Shown: positions 48,370 to 59,953 of the stretch, in pieces | How positions within the stretch are numbered: the first letter of the stretch is position 1 | Layout of the letters: the number at the start of each line of letters is the position of its first letter | Assembly: GCA_948474755.1 (NCBI GenBank) | Contig: CAOLHI010001312.1 | Span: 310,001 to 374,000 of the forward strand | Reading direction: 5' to 3' | Origin: Ctenosaura bakeri | Lineage: Eukaryota > Chordata > Lepidosauria > Squamata > Iguanidae | Length of the DNA stretch: 64,000 nt | Notes under the pieces: model-generated | The model's database searches: none | What the model was told of the DNA's origin: nothing | Seen by the model: only the letters and a program-made list of their open reading frames with translations | Position numbers and translations under genes: made by a program

Positions 48370-50289
48370 TTGGAGAGCGCAGGGGGAAAAGGCCCAAATG
48401 ATACTAGACAAGTAGTACAAGCGGCCAATGGCGGGAGGAGTAGAAACAATAGTACAGGACTTGCAGGAAGGGCCCAGGGACTTAAGTGTCTCTACACTAA
48501 TGAACAAAGTATGGGAAACAAGCAGGATGAATTTGAACTCCTAGTACAACAAAATAAATACGATTTGACCTGGTGGGAGGAGTCTCATGATTGGAATATA
48601 GGAATAGAGGGGTATAGCCTATTTTGTAAAAATAGATCAAACAAGAAAGGAGGAGGAGTAGCCTTGTATGTCAAGGATGTTTTCACCTGTGAAGAGATCT
48701 GGGACTTAAACCCAGAAAGCCAGGTCGAGAGCATTTGGGTAAGAATTAAAGCAGCGAGAAACAATAGAGATATTATGGTGGGCGTTTACTACAGACCTCC
48801 AACCCAGGCTGAGGACTTTGATGACGCCTTCCTCAACCAAATGACCGCATATTCAAAGAGGAGGGATACAGTAATAATAGGAGATTTCAATTACCCGGAT
48901 ATATGCTGGCAGACAAACTCTGCCAAGACAGCAAGGTCCAGCAAGTTTCTTGCTTGTCTTGCAGACAACTTCATGGTCCAGAAGGTGGAAGAGGCCACAA
49001 TTATCACCCAGTCAGTACCTGGAAAGATCACCCAGTCAGTACCCGGAAAGATCCTGGAGCACATCATTAAGCAGTCAGTTTGTAATCACTTAGAAAGCAA
49101 CGCGGTAATCACGAGAAGTCAACATGGATTTCTCAAAAATAAGTCATGCCAGACTAATCTTATCTCTTTTTATGATACAATTACTAGCTTGATAGATGAA
49201 GGGAATGCTGTGGATGTAGCATATCTCGATTTCAGTAAGGCCTTCGACAAAATTCCCCATGATATTCTTGCAATGAAGCTAGTAAAATGTGGGCTGGACA
49301 GGGCTACTGTTAGTTGGATTTGTAATTGGTTGACCGACTGAACCCAAAGGGTGATCACGAATGGCTGCTTTTCATCCTGGAGAGAAGTGACTAGCGGGGT
49401 GCCACAGGGTTCTGTCCTGGGCCCAGTGCTGTTCAATATTTTTATCAACGACTTGGATGAAGGAATAGAGGACATGCTCATCAAATTTGCAGATGATACC
49501 AAATTGGGAGGGGTTGCTAATACGCCTGAGGACAGGATCAAAATTCAAAATGACCTGGATAGATTGGATTGCTGGGCCAAGGTGAACAAAATGAAATTCA
49601 ACAGACAGAAGTGTAAGGTCCTACACTTAGGTAGAAAAAATGGAATACAGAAATATAGGATGGAGGACACGTTGCTGGATAGCAGTACGTGTGAAAGGGA
49701 TCTAGGAGTCTTCATAGACCACAAGCTGAACATGAGTCAGCAGTGTAATGCGGCAGCCAAGAAAGCCAATGCAATTCTCGGCTGCATCAATAGGAGTATG
49801 GTGTCTAGATCGAGGGAGGTACTGGTACCACTCTACTCTGCTTTGGTTAGACCCCACCTTGACTACTGTGTCCAGTTCTGGGCACCCCAATTCAAGAAGG
49901 ATATTGACAAGCTGGAGCAAGTCCAGAGGAGGGCAACCAAAATGTTGAGAGGCCTGGAAGCCATGCCCTATGAGGATAGACTTAGAGAGCTGGGTATGTT
50001 TAGTCTGCAGAAGAGAAGGTTAAGAGGGGACATGACAGCCATGTTTAAATATTTGAAGGGATGCCATGTAGAGGAGGGAGTAGGCTTGTTTTCTGCTGCT
50101 CCAGAGACCAGTACAAGGAGCAATGGATTCAAGCTGCAGGAAAGGAGATTCTACCTGAACCTCAGGAAGAACTTCCTGACAGTCAGGGCTGTCCAGCAGT
50201 GGAATGTGCTGCCTCGGAGTGTAGTGGAGTCTCCTTCCTTGGAGGTTTTTAAGCAGAGGCTTGATGGCCATCTGTCGGGAGTGCTTTGA
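48370..50289 (+). pseudogene. CR1 ORF2: AP-endonuclease + reverse transcriptase, damaged
   Basis: One frame of 640 codons interrupted by a single internal TGA at 49339-49341. The N-terminal third is the APE endonuclease: [47 protein letters not shown]. The family motif I-G-I-T-E-T-W-W is shortened to T-W-W, so the catalytic Glu is lost. At about 49000 the EN C-terminus (with S-D-H) and the RT N-terminus are deleted, the frame running from [10 protein letters not shown] into SVPGKI, and a 24-bp unit is then duplicated (ITQSVPGKI twice). RT motifs follow: LDFSKAFDK (A, D at 49228-49230), [10 protein letters not shown] (B), FADD (C, 49486-49497), [10 protein letters not shown]. The CR1 C-terminal domain ends [10 protein letters not shown]. 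Intact CR1 ORF2 is about 900-1000 residues. It cannot function. Confidence 0.92.
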
Positions 50290-50534
50290 GGGTGTTCCTG
50301 CATGGCAGGGGGTTGGACTGGATGGCCCCTGTGGTCTCTTTCAACTCTACATTTCTATGATTCTATGATTCTAAGTTTCCCTATTAAACCAAAAGAGTAT
50401 ATTTCCCTCAGTTTTCCACAGAAAATAGTTTGAAAACATGACTTATACTCAAGACAATATCACGTGGAAGTAGTGAAACACCAAAGCAGTGAAAAGGAGG
50501 ACCTAGCATATTTTCTGCTTTTATTCTATTTTTT

Positions 50535-50905
50535 GCCCTTTCCACGTGACCCAACTCACCATGGAGACAGGAGAAGGATGGGACTGGGGCATGACATCTT
50601 CCTGGACTCATCCTTCTCCCACCCCCAAGCAGTGTGTTTGTATAACAAATCATTGACAGGTTTCCCCTGTCAATGACCAGCGATCACACCGCCCTTCCAC
50701 TGTGTACCTGCACTTACCCTGCTTGCAAAGGTCCTGGAAGCACAATGTTGGTGCTTCTTGCCCCAGAGTAGCCTGGGACAGGACCAGGTTGCACTGTGGC
50801 AGGAAGAGGAGTGGCCATCGTGCTTCCTGGATCTCCAGGCAGCCAGTGCAAAGGGGAGCTCTCTATCATGCTCCCCTTCCAGGATAGCCACTGCCGCCAT
50901 CATCA
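50535..50905 (+). mobile_element. 420-bp MITE family, copy 3 (3' end unclear)
   Basis: Starts GCCCTTTCCACGTGACCC. It shares CATTGACAGGTTTCCCCTGT / CAATGACC with the 27254 and 37228 copies. GTGCTTCTTGCCCCAGAG and GGTTGCACTGTGGCAGG also echo subfamily I, and this links the two groups. The right TIR is not found. Confidence 0.5.
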
Positions 50906-52515
50906 CTAGACACCACTTGGATAGAGAAAACACATGGCTCCCAGTCCAGAATGCATGACTTCTGTAGTTGAAGATTATCTGCAGATTTTGTAATATGACA
51001 GCGGCATATTGGTATGTTTTCTTGACCTGCTGTTTTTCAGGAAGCACATGTGATGATTGACTTCTTCACATATCTTATTGTATCTGGTCAAGTGTATAGC
51101 CTGAACATGGTAATATTACAATCCCTAAGTCTTTTTTCATACTTGAGTACCGACCTGTAGATACAACAGTGTCATTATAGAAAGTGGTTCCATATAGTAG
51201 CAGGAATCTCTCCATTAAAAAGCTGTGTTGAATGGAATCTATATTTTATAACCTTGTTTAAATCTTACCTAAACCTATAAGAGGGGATTTAAATTACCTT
51301 CCATTTTGTAATTTTAAACATAGATTGTTTATGGGAACAAAGGAGATCCTAGCTTTTGCGCATTAAAACAGATTTCTACTAGCTCCCTGCCACTCACTTT
51401 CATATCTAATTCAGGATTAGATATATGATTTCTTTAAAAAAAGTTTAATATCCAGAGTTATCTTCCTTTCTATTTTCTTTTACTCAAAAGCTAATACAAT
51501 TTCAAGGACCTTGAATTTTAAGCAGTTCTGTGAGTGGGAGAGAGTTACATTTAACATTATAAATCCTTATAATCTTTATTCACATGCTCTTCTCCCCATC
51601 CCCACCATACACACTATTTCACAAATAACAGATATCTCCCCCTCCCACCACCACTATTGCTTGTTTAGCAAATTGATTGTAACTTTGAATCCCTTCAACA
51701 AACACATAGTAGGTAGAAGAATTACGTTGTGGTTTAGAGTATTTTGCTGCAATAAAAAAAGGGGGGGAGCTTTTAGTTCAGTATTATATTATTTACACAC
51801 ACACACAAAATTCCATTTTCATTCTTTAAAACGCATGCTTAATCCCAAATATGAGAGATAATGCTTGCTTGGCAGAGTGCAGCAAGCCTGTTGTCTAAAA
51901 AGCTTAAAAGGTCCACAACAGAACTCCTTGGAAACTGATCTTCTTGGGTGAGTATCATAACTAGTCCGACTGCTCTTTAACCATTGTTTGTTAGCTCTGC
52001 ACTCCAAATCATCTCCCAGTAGACACCCCACAAATGGGAACCAACTCAATTTTATGAATGGTTGTGGATTTTTAAGCCTAAATCTTGTAGCTCTAACATA
52101 CATGTGGACCTTTGGGGAATCCATCAGCCTCCCAGAATATGCTGGTATCCCCTGCCCCCATTTTCCCATACTTAAAAAACTATTTTTCACTTGAAAAATA
52201 CATCTACACTTTGAAAACTATGGAACTGGGGGTCTGTGTGTGGACTCCTCAGCCTGAAACAAGAAAAAAAACAATGTCCTGAATGGTGGCAGGAAGTAAA
52301 GTGTCAACACGTCTGACTACCAAAAATAGTGATCACGGCAATATGCTGTAGCTTTCTGAGCTCTGGGGGAGCTCCAAATGGAGTGGTTGGCTGGGCCTTA
52401 GAGCACAGTCACCCACTGGTTAGAGAAAATCTCTCTCTCTCTCTTTTGGAAGGAAGAGTTTGGGTTAAGAAATGATACATGATCATTTATATTCAGTATG
52501 GATGACAAATTCATA
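50906..52515. other. No gene; (CT)n run
   Basis: A CT run of about 14 bases at 52431-52444 and a short AC run near 51796-51808. No exon is supported. Confidence 0.35.
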
Positions 52516-52933
52516 GGCCCTTTCCACATGGCATTTGCCATGCGAAAGGGCACCTGGAGCATCATGCGATTGTGGGGAGCGATCTGCACAACGCACTCAG
52601 AATCGCACAATGCTCCAGGGGCCAGCAGGTGCTGATCGCACACCTTTTCATTTTCAGCTGGAAGCCGAAAATGGTGCACGGTCGCGCATTGCTCCCGGGC
52701 CCTGTGCGCACTTATCTGGTGTGTGGAGCCTCCGGAGCTGCGCCGGTCATGCTTCCTGCCGCAGCGCAGCCTGGGAAAGTCCCAGGCTGCACTGCAGAAG
52801 GAAGAGGCAGGGCTCTCACGCAAGTAGGCAGCTTGTGCGGAGCTGAAGCAGGGACACAAGAGCCTCTCACCGGAGGCTGCTCGCATGATCCCCACACCCC
52901 AGCACCGGGAAAAGGTAAGGTGTGGAAAGGGCC
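52516..52933 (+). mobile_element. GGCC-end MITE, subfamily I, with ATA duplication
   Basis: Starts GGCCCTTTCCACATGGC and ends GGTGTGGAAAGGGCC. ATA flanks both sides (52513-52515 and 52934-52936), a clean 3-bp duplication. The interior retains the CpG-rich blocks and the GCAGCCTGGGA / TCCCAGGCTGC palindrome. It is 418 bp and a good reference copy for the subfamily. Confidence 0.85.
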
Positions 52934-53483
52934 ATAGAATTTGTCTTAGTATTGAGTGGACTGCCATTAGAGGTAACATCATTAAGAAGAACTGTGAAAA
53001 CAGTCACAAGACAGAAATATGATAAAACTACGGATTAACATTTAATAAACAGATTAAAATTATTAACTGCCAAAAAATTGCAAAATCATTTAGAATTAAG
53101 CCCCAATCATGTTTAATAAGCTTTTGTCCCTACTGAAAGGTGGAGTCAAATGGGTTCTCAAGGGAGGGCATTTCAAAGTTTAGGCTCCATCACCAAAAAG
53201 GCTCTACTTTGTGGACTTGATTCCTAAATTTTTGGAAATCACCACGATTATTGATATAGTCCCTAAATTCCTACATATATTCTATTGTATGAGATAGGCT
53301 TATGCATTATTTCCGTATTGCAGGGGAAAGAATAAGCCTCACAACAGCGTTAAGTGGCTGGCTTTATCTCATAGGTTTTCATCTGAAGTGGTGGAATCCC
53401 ATCTCACGGTCTTGATATTTGATACTCCAGACCTTCTTTGAAACTCTTATTCTTTTCTGGTCTTATTTGTAATACAGGTGAGA
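52934..53483. other. No gene seen
   Basis: AT-rich spacer between two mobile elements; nothing recognised. Confidence 0.35.
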
Positions 53484-53668
53484 GCTATTTCACAGAGGAA
53501 TAGACTGACTAGGATGGTGGTGGAATCTTTTTCTTTGGTAGTTTTTAAACAGAAACTGGATGGTCATCCCTCAGAATTACATCAGCTGTATAATCTTGCA
53601 TAGCAAGGAGCTGGACTAGATGGCCTTTGTCATCCCTGCTAACTCTATGATTCTGTGATTCCATGAGT
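53484..53668 (+). repeat. CR1-type LINE 3' end (sense)
   Basis: GTGGTGGAATCTTTTTCTTT, GTTTTTAAACAGAAACTGGA, TGGTCATC, GGAGCTGGACTAGATGGCC, and the tail TCTATGATTCTGTGATTCC correspond to the CR1 C-terminus and 3' UTR. More diverged than copies A and B. Confidence 0.85.
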
Positions 53669-53733
53669 CAAAAGGCATGGCCACACACACTCACACACAA
53701 AAAACTCCACAAGAGGATCTCCTTCCTGACTTA

Positions 53734-54166
53734 GGCCCTTTTCGCATGATTTTTTTTGTTGCGCGAGTGCCCCTTAAGCGTCACGCAAATGGGAGCTTTG
53801 CTCTGTACGACGCATCCCCACTTGCGCAATGCTCACAAGGCTGAAGTGGGGCGCGAGCACATTTTTTGATTTTCAGCTTTAAGCTGAAAATGTCCCGTGC
53901 TCGCGCAATGCTCGCGGCGCCCTCGCGCACTCACCTGCCATGCAGTGCGTCAGCGAGCCGGTTGGGTCGTGCTTCCTTCCTCCAGCGCAGCCTACGGCTC
54001 CCACGCTACCCTGCGGAAGGAAGGGGCGGGACGCTAGCATGACGGTCGCGCTAACAGGAAGCGACCTGTGGTAGGAAGGAGCAGGGAAGCGGCAGCGTTT
54101 CGGAGGAGGCTTCTCACGCGAGATGCCCTCCCCCGTCGCACAAACAGGTAACATGCAAAAAGGGGC
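53734..54166 (+). mobile_element. GGCC-end MITE, subfamily II
   Basis: Starts GGCCCTTTTCGCATGATT and ends ATGCAAAAAGGGGC. The interior is CpG-rich with GCGCGAGTGCCCCTTAAGCG and an internal TTTCAGCTTTAAGCTGAAAA palindrome near 53871-53890. Flanks CTTA and TAAG form an inverted rather than a direct triplet, although TA/TA would be a 2-bp duplication. Confidence 0.8.
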
Positions 54167-54920
54167 TAAGGACCTTATCACACCATACCTTAATACTGTG
54201 TTGTTCCGTTTGAATCCCAGCATTGCAATTTCCATGAGGTTATCAGTTTCTGAACACTCTCTACGGCACCCTTTTGACTTCAGTGGATGAGTAGTGTTAT
54301 GAGTAGTGCTATTCACACCATTTTTCTCTCTGCATCATTGGTGAGTCCTCTTCCCCATCTTCACACCTCATGAATGGTTAGATTTTCTACTTTTGTTTTT
54401 TTTGTTTTTTAGATGCTGTACTAGCTCAGTAATGTTGTAATGTCATGACATTTTACAGGTGACTTTCCTTCAATGCAACATTCAGGCGTAGCAATGCTAT
54501 TGTGTTTTTTCACTATAACAATTAAAAGTGTATTTTTTAAAAAGTGAAATCCAAAAAAAAAAAAATAAATTAAGAAATTAAAAAGGTAAGGGGGTAGATT
54601 TTGAACTTCTCATGCTGTGTGATCCTCTTCCTACTTCTTCTTCTGTGTTCACCCCCAGAGTAATGGAAGTGGTCTGGAGGTTATTGGGCTGAGATTGCTA
54701 TGGAAGTCGCTGAAGAAGGGACAATCTGGGAACACCCATACCAAGGCCACTAATGGATCGTAATGGAAGGAAGCACTACCAGGTGCTATCAAGAAACACT
54801 CCCAGACCTAACTAAATTGTTGTGGGAAAGGGAGTCATTAACAGGTTATTTTCAGTATGGAAAAAGGGCTGAATTTAAGCAGATTGCAACACAATAGCTG
54901 TTTGTTAGCAACATCATTGT
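54167..54920. other. No gene seen
   Basis: Spacer between two subfamily II MITEs with A/T homopolymer runs near 54554-54580. Nothing else. Confidence 0.35.
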
Positions 54921-55317
54921 GGCCCTTTTTGCATGCAGTTTCTTTTGCAAGAGGGCCCCTTGAGTGGCGTACGACGCACTCCTATTTTTTGACGCTCAAG
55001 AGCCAGATGCAGAGCAGACACGCACCTTTTTATTTTCGGCTTTAAGCTGAAAATGGTGCGCAATCGCGCAACGCTCCTGGGGCCCGCATGCACTTACCTA
55101 CTGTGTGGTGTGTCGGGAGCTGGGCCAGTCGCACTTCCTGCCACAGTGCTAGCCTACAATTCCCAGGTTGCGCTGCTGTAGGAAGGGGCGGGGCACTTGC
55201 GCAAGGCTCGCACAACCAGGAAGCACTGCAGGACTCAAGCAGCAGGGAAGCGACAGCGTTCCTGCTGAGGCTTTTCATGTGAGATGCCACGCAAATGGGT
55301 ATTGTGCAAAAAGGACC
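54921..55317 (+). mobile_element. GGCC-end MITE, subfamily II, with TGT duplication
   Basis: Starts GGCCCTTTTTGCATGC and ends GTGCAAAAAGGACC. TGT flanks both sides (54918-54920 and 55318-55320). It carries the same CGGCTTTAAGCTGAAAATGG palindrome as the copy at 53734 and CpG-rich arms around GCACTTACCTACTG. Confidence 0.85.
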
Positions 55318-56292
55318 TGTGTGATAGGACTGATCCTGAACCAGCAATAACATGTTGTTCTAGTGGTATGACACTTTCATGAGATAAGGCACCTAAGGAC
55401 TGCAAGCAGAATTGCAACTGGATGTCTAGAAACACACAACTAAAAACTATGTGTCATCCATCATGTGTATTCCAGGATGAATTTTTCATACAAGTTTCCC
55501 TTTCCTCTGTTCCCTGCTTTACTTTACATTCACATGGATATTTCAGTTAGGTATCTTACTAGCAAGGTTGGGGCAGATAGCATATGGGAAAATCAATGGG
55601 ACAAAAGAAAAAGTGAGATTTTAACATCTCCAGCCACAACAGCTCCAAAATTTACCAGACATCATTGTACAAAGTTTGTGTCTCTAAGCAATTGCTTCAT
55701 AGCTGCAAAATGGTATAATTCTGTATTATAGTGATAAACACTTTGGCTGCAACTACTTTCAAGTCTCATTGACTTCCATGGAATTTAACTGTACATGACT
55801 TTGCATGGGATTACTGCCAAAATGTTTATCACAAAAAGCATGCTTCATTTTGTAATTCCTGATCATAGTAGCTTTGCACAGACAATCATGGTTTAGCTTC
55901 AGCACTCGCAATGTCATGGTTGACCACAAAATGGGCCCCAGCTGAATGATTGGGCCTTCATTGGCATTTTAAATCAATTGACAATTTTCAGTAATGCCTA
56001 GCAACAGCTGATGGTTTTTGTTACACATACATATGTTTGCAAACTTCCTTTGAAACTGTAGTAACTGGCAGTAATCCTCAGATTTCTTCTTCATTCCACA
56101 AGTTTGTCAGCAGGTCAGTCTAGATTTGAAGAGGCACCTATCTAGGTACATCCCCAAGTCACATATAAAGGAGATGGGTAATTATTTTTTGCTAGAGACG
56201 AATGAGTAAAATTCATCCCTCCCACCTTACCTTGCTATGTTGTCATATTTTGATCATTTTCTCTCAGCTCAATCCATTCTGTAACTACAGCT
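55318..56292. other. No gene seen
   Basis: AT-rich with no recognised repeat. An 88-codon frame (55465-55731) is unsupported. Confidence 0.35.
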
Positions 56293-56440
56293 GGTGCCCT
56301 TTCACTTTACACAATTTTCACACCATGCTTTCATTTTGATTGCCATGGTTCCATCCCGTGGAGTCCTGGGATTTGGAGTTTAAGGACTGGTATTTGGAAT
56401 TATCAGTCAAAGGGCCATACTGCCTTACCAAAGACATTTC
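56293..56440 (+). mobile_element. Foldback MITE relative, fragment
   Basis: GTGCCCTTTCACTTTACAC at the left end, GATTGCCATGGTTCCAT, and GGAGTCCTGGGATTTGGAG match the left half of the foldback family at 22374. The right half is eroded. Boundaries are approximate. Confidence 0.5.
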
Positions 56441-57296
56441 TTCATTGATGTGGAAGTGAGGTACTGAGAAAGAAACAGACAAGAAGGATTAAAAGCTTTG
56501 TCTTAAGTTCTCTCCTTCCATTACGTGACAAAGATGAGCCTGTTTGCTCTGTAACTTCCTTTACATCCTTCTTACAAATCCTACAGCTGCCTGTGCAGTT
56601 AGGACATCTGTAGAAGGGTGGCTGCTCCCTCATTTTAGACTTCATTCCTTGGACATTCCAAACTTTGAATCATGCAGGAAGCCTAAATACGTTGAGAAGG
56701 CTGCAGAAGTTAGACTTCCACCAAGAATGGTAAAGATGGGTTCGAGTTAAGAATCTCTCTTATCCTCTCAGTCTCTCATTCTGATTATATGGAGAGAGTG
56801 ACTGAAGAGGGCATAAACAGAGACACAACTCATATGCCTGGATTGTTGCTTGCAGTGAAAAGTATTGAAATATATGAGAACTGTACTGCTACCCCTAACT
56901 TTTCTGATCTCAAAAGTGCTGGCATGAGGATAAAAAAAGGCGTTGGTGGAACTTCTGTGGTGTCAGAGAAACTTAAAGTACAATTAAGAAGGCAGAGAGC
57001 AAAAGACTGGAGTACCACTGGGGAAAGAAAAACCTGAAAGGAAGCAAGTATTCCAATATGTCTTCCAAAATGTCATGGATATCAAGTTCTGAGAGGTAAG
57101 TACAGAAGCCAGGAGGTAAAGATAGGGAAAAAAGAGATGAAGCAGACATGATGCCAAAAGATGGATTACATGAACTGTGTGTATGACTGCATGCATACAC
57201 TTAAACACACACACATACACATATATATAATTTTCTAGATACTGCAGTTACAAAATATGTCTTAGACAAAAGCTTTGCCTTTTATATCTTTTATAG
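56441..57296. other. No gene; AC/AT-rich tract
   Basis: An ACAC/ATAT tract lies near 57202-57230. Frames of 60-82 codons have no domain features. Confidence 0.35.
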
Positions 57297-57520
57297 GTGT
57301 GTGCTTTCAAGTAATTTCTGGCTTATGGTGGCCCTAAGGCAACCCTATAACAGGGTTTTCTTACCAAGATTTCTTCAGTGGGGGCTTACTCTTGCCTTTC
57401 TTTGAGAATGAGAGAGTGTGACTTGCCCATGAGTAGCCAGTGGGTTTCCAGATCTGAGCATTTGAACCCTCATTTCCTGGAGTTCTAGTCCAACGTACAA
57501 GCTGCTAAACCACACTGGTT
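57297..57520 (-). repeat. Sauria-type SINE (antisense)
   Basis: GTGTGCTTTCAAGTAATTTC, GGCCCTAAGGCAACCCTATA, GTGTGACTTGCCCATGAG, GCATTTGAACCCTCATTTCC, TCTAGTCCAACGTACAAG and the CCACACTGG end. It is near full length without the CAA tail. Confidence 0.88.
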
Positions 57521-57963
57521 TTTTAATATCTCATGGATCTTCGTTCCTGATCCTCTCAAACTCTCAGCCTTTTTTTTTTTTTTGAAGTAGATGTTGTGCC
57601 CTGAGCAGTGGCATTTAATATCTATGCTAAGTTGGAATATTAGTTATCAGTTTAATGTTCCTTTTTATACGCTTGAATTTATCTTATGTTTTCCTGCTAC
57701 TTCTGCGTAATATGTTTTTGCTCTTGGCTTGTGCAGAGTTCTCAGTACACTCAAAATATTGCCAGATTCTTGGGGGGGGAAATGTGTTTGGCCTGATATG
57801 AGAAAGTGAAAGACTTACATGTTCTCTGCCTAAAAGGGGCAGTTAGTTTTGTGTAGGAGATGGACAGCTTGGATCTCAAGAGAAGTTACTTTTCTGTTAC
57901 TAATGGAGTTTAAATTTTATTACTTGTCTTTATTTTCCTTGTCCTTGGTTCACACATGACCAA
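57521..57963. other. No gene; poly-T run
   Basis: A 14-T run at 57570-57583 and an 8-G run near 57771. Nothing else. Confidence 0.35.
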
Positions 57964-58033
57964 GGCCATTTCCACACTAGATGTTATAGTGCTATGATTC
58001 CACTTTCAACATCCTATGGAATCCTGGGATTTG
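57964..58033 (+). mobile_element. Foldback MITE, left end only
   Basis: GGCCATTTCCACACTAGATG, GTTATAGTGCTATGATTCC and ACATCCTATGGAATCCTGGG match the family at 63043-63192. The element stops after GGGATTTG. The GGCCATTTCCACACT terminus ties this foldback family to the GGCC-end MITEs. Confidence 0.7.
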
Positions 58034-59624
58034 TTTTTTTGTGCATTTTTGGTTTGTTGTATTTTGCTGCATGGCTCCTAAATACATTTTGTGGTCTGTG
58101 TGGGTATGTGTGTGTGTGAGAGAAGTGGTATCTCTGTGTACTCACAAATGTCACCTTCAGTCAGATAAGAAATATGTTCATAGACCTACAGCTGTTAACA
58201 TTTTGACTCTTAAGGAAACTCTCCAGAACCTTCTGTACAAAAAGAGAGAGGAACTGATTTCACAATTGGACCCTAGGGCTGAATTTGTCTGATATATGCT
58301 GACTTGCGAATGTTTATATACCATCCTAACATTGATTTGAAAACTTTGAGCGTGTGGGTAAATCATGGGCAGCCATATCCCAGTGGGATGATGATGAAAG
58401 CAAGCTCATTCCCAATATTCAGTAATGGGTGGTCTTCCAATTGTCAGGACGGTTAACTAAATGACAAGAGGTAAATTAGACAAGCAGCCTAATTCTTAAT
58501 GAATGGCATGACCACCCTATGTGTGACAATTCCCCATTTAATTGCATTGGTGTTTAATTTGTAACTCTTTCCTCCTCTGTTTTAATTATGTGTTGGTGGT
58601 GGAAGTTTCCAGCAGAGGAAGTAATGTACTGAGTCAAAGGCTCTGGCTGGAACTGTATAATCTCCATGGGATGCATGTGCTGTAGAGTCTGATCTAAGAA
58701 TGGAACAATGCTACTAATCATGTTCACATTCTTGTTTTACATGGAAAGGGACAGGAATGCAACAGATGAATTATACATACGATGGCCCAGGGACCAAAAG
58801 GCAAAGAATGAAAGAAAAAAAAATCCTACCAAGGTATGCCCATTACCATTCAGCAAGCTGAAATCTGTGCCACTGGGGAGCAAGGCATCCTTACACTTTT
58901 TTCCCCCAAATTATGAGTTGAGTGTCTTACAGCAAAAGAAACAGGCCGCTAGAGATTACTGAGTTCTAGTGCTCAAACTAGCCCCAGCTAGCTAACTAAT
59001 GCTAAAGGAATAATGTAAACATAGATATCATAGACTCTCATTTTATATATTCACTTTTCAGAGTCTGTGAGAGAGTACAGAGATTTAGGATTCAAATTAG
59101 CCATGACTAGTTACAGAATTAGTCTAAGACATTTTGCTGCATGAGGCAAACTAACAAATAGTGCCTTTCATTACCTAAGTCAAGGTGCATAGTACCCACA
59201 ATAAGCCAATTTATTTGAGCAGAGGAGGCAGAAAAGCCATTAATTGCTTTTCCTTATTTTTGAAAGTGAGAATACTTCAATAACAATAACAATAATAATA
59301 TCTCTAACATTTTATTGCTTTTTACAATATCTGCTGCTTGAGGTAGGCATTTTACTCCATTTAATGGTAAGGCTGGCTCTGACTAGATAATATGTACTTG
59401 ACATTATGATTAAGGATGGACTAAACTAAAACTGGTTCCGTTTTATCCATTTATTCATTGTGCTTTACATTTCCTTGCCTTAAAAACATGAGTCCATATT
59501 AAAAAAACCAAGAGTCCAAAAATTTTGCTTTGCCTTACAAGCTATTTCCATTACTTGTGGTTGCTACCAAACCTCCCTTCCTTGAGTCATATGATATGTG
59601 TGGAGAATTCAAGGAATCATTCTA
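58034..59624. other. No gene seen
   Basis: AT-rich. An AAT/AAC-rich run lies near 59278-59298. No exon is supported. Confidence 0.35.
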
Positions 59625-59953
59625 CAGTCATCCCTCCACATTTGCTATGGTTAGGGACACAGGACCCCTGTGAAAGTGAAAAAACTGTGAATAACTCTAG
59701 GCCCTCCCAAACCATATTTAATACACAAAAAAGTATGATCACCATATTCAACTCACCATGGATTCCTTTGAGACATCATGGTTCCTTCACAAGGCAGAAG
59801 TGGGACTTACAAGCCTTGGTTGCAGTTTCTCAGGGTCAGGAGGCTTGCAGTCCCTATTAAAAATGGCCTAGGGAGGCAGCAAAGGTGATAGCAAATAATC
59901 TGTGAATAATCAAATCTGCAAACGTGAAACTCACAAATGTGGAGGGCTAACTG
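59625..59953. mobile_element. Tc1/mariner-type MITE with TA duplication
   Basis: Ends CAGTCATCCCTCCACATTTG and, read inward from the right, CAGTTAGCCCTCCACATTTG; TA flanks both sides (59623-59624, 59954-59955). It is 329 bp with no transposase. Subterminal CTGTGAATAA-type repeats occur in both halves. The same family is at 9361-9882. Confidence 0.85.

Larger units (their letters stand above)
48015..50373 (+). mobile_element. CR1 LINE, partial ORF1 + ORF2 (copy B)
   Basis: The most complete LINE in the window, about 2.36 kb, 5'-truncated inside ORF1. It carries the ORF1 C-terminus (48017-48328), ORF2 (48370-50289) and a 3' UTR ending GGTTGGACTGGATGGCCCCT with an ATTCTATGATTCT-type tail. It aligns closely with copy A over the RT and 3' end. 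The right end lacks a clear TSD, as usual for CR1. Confidence 0.94.

Noticed and set aside
52535..52982. Long overlapping frames on both strands (up to 194 codons), with equivalents at 11-553, 35813-36239 and 61392-61865
   Set aside because: They coincide exactly with GC-rich MITE copies and differ in frame between copies, so they reflect base composition and not genes.
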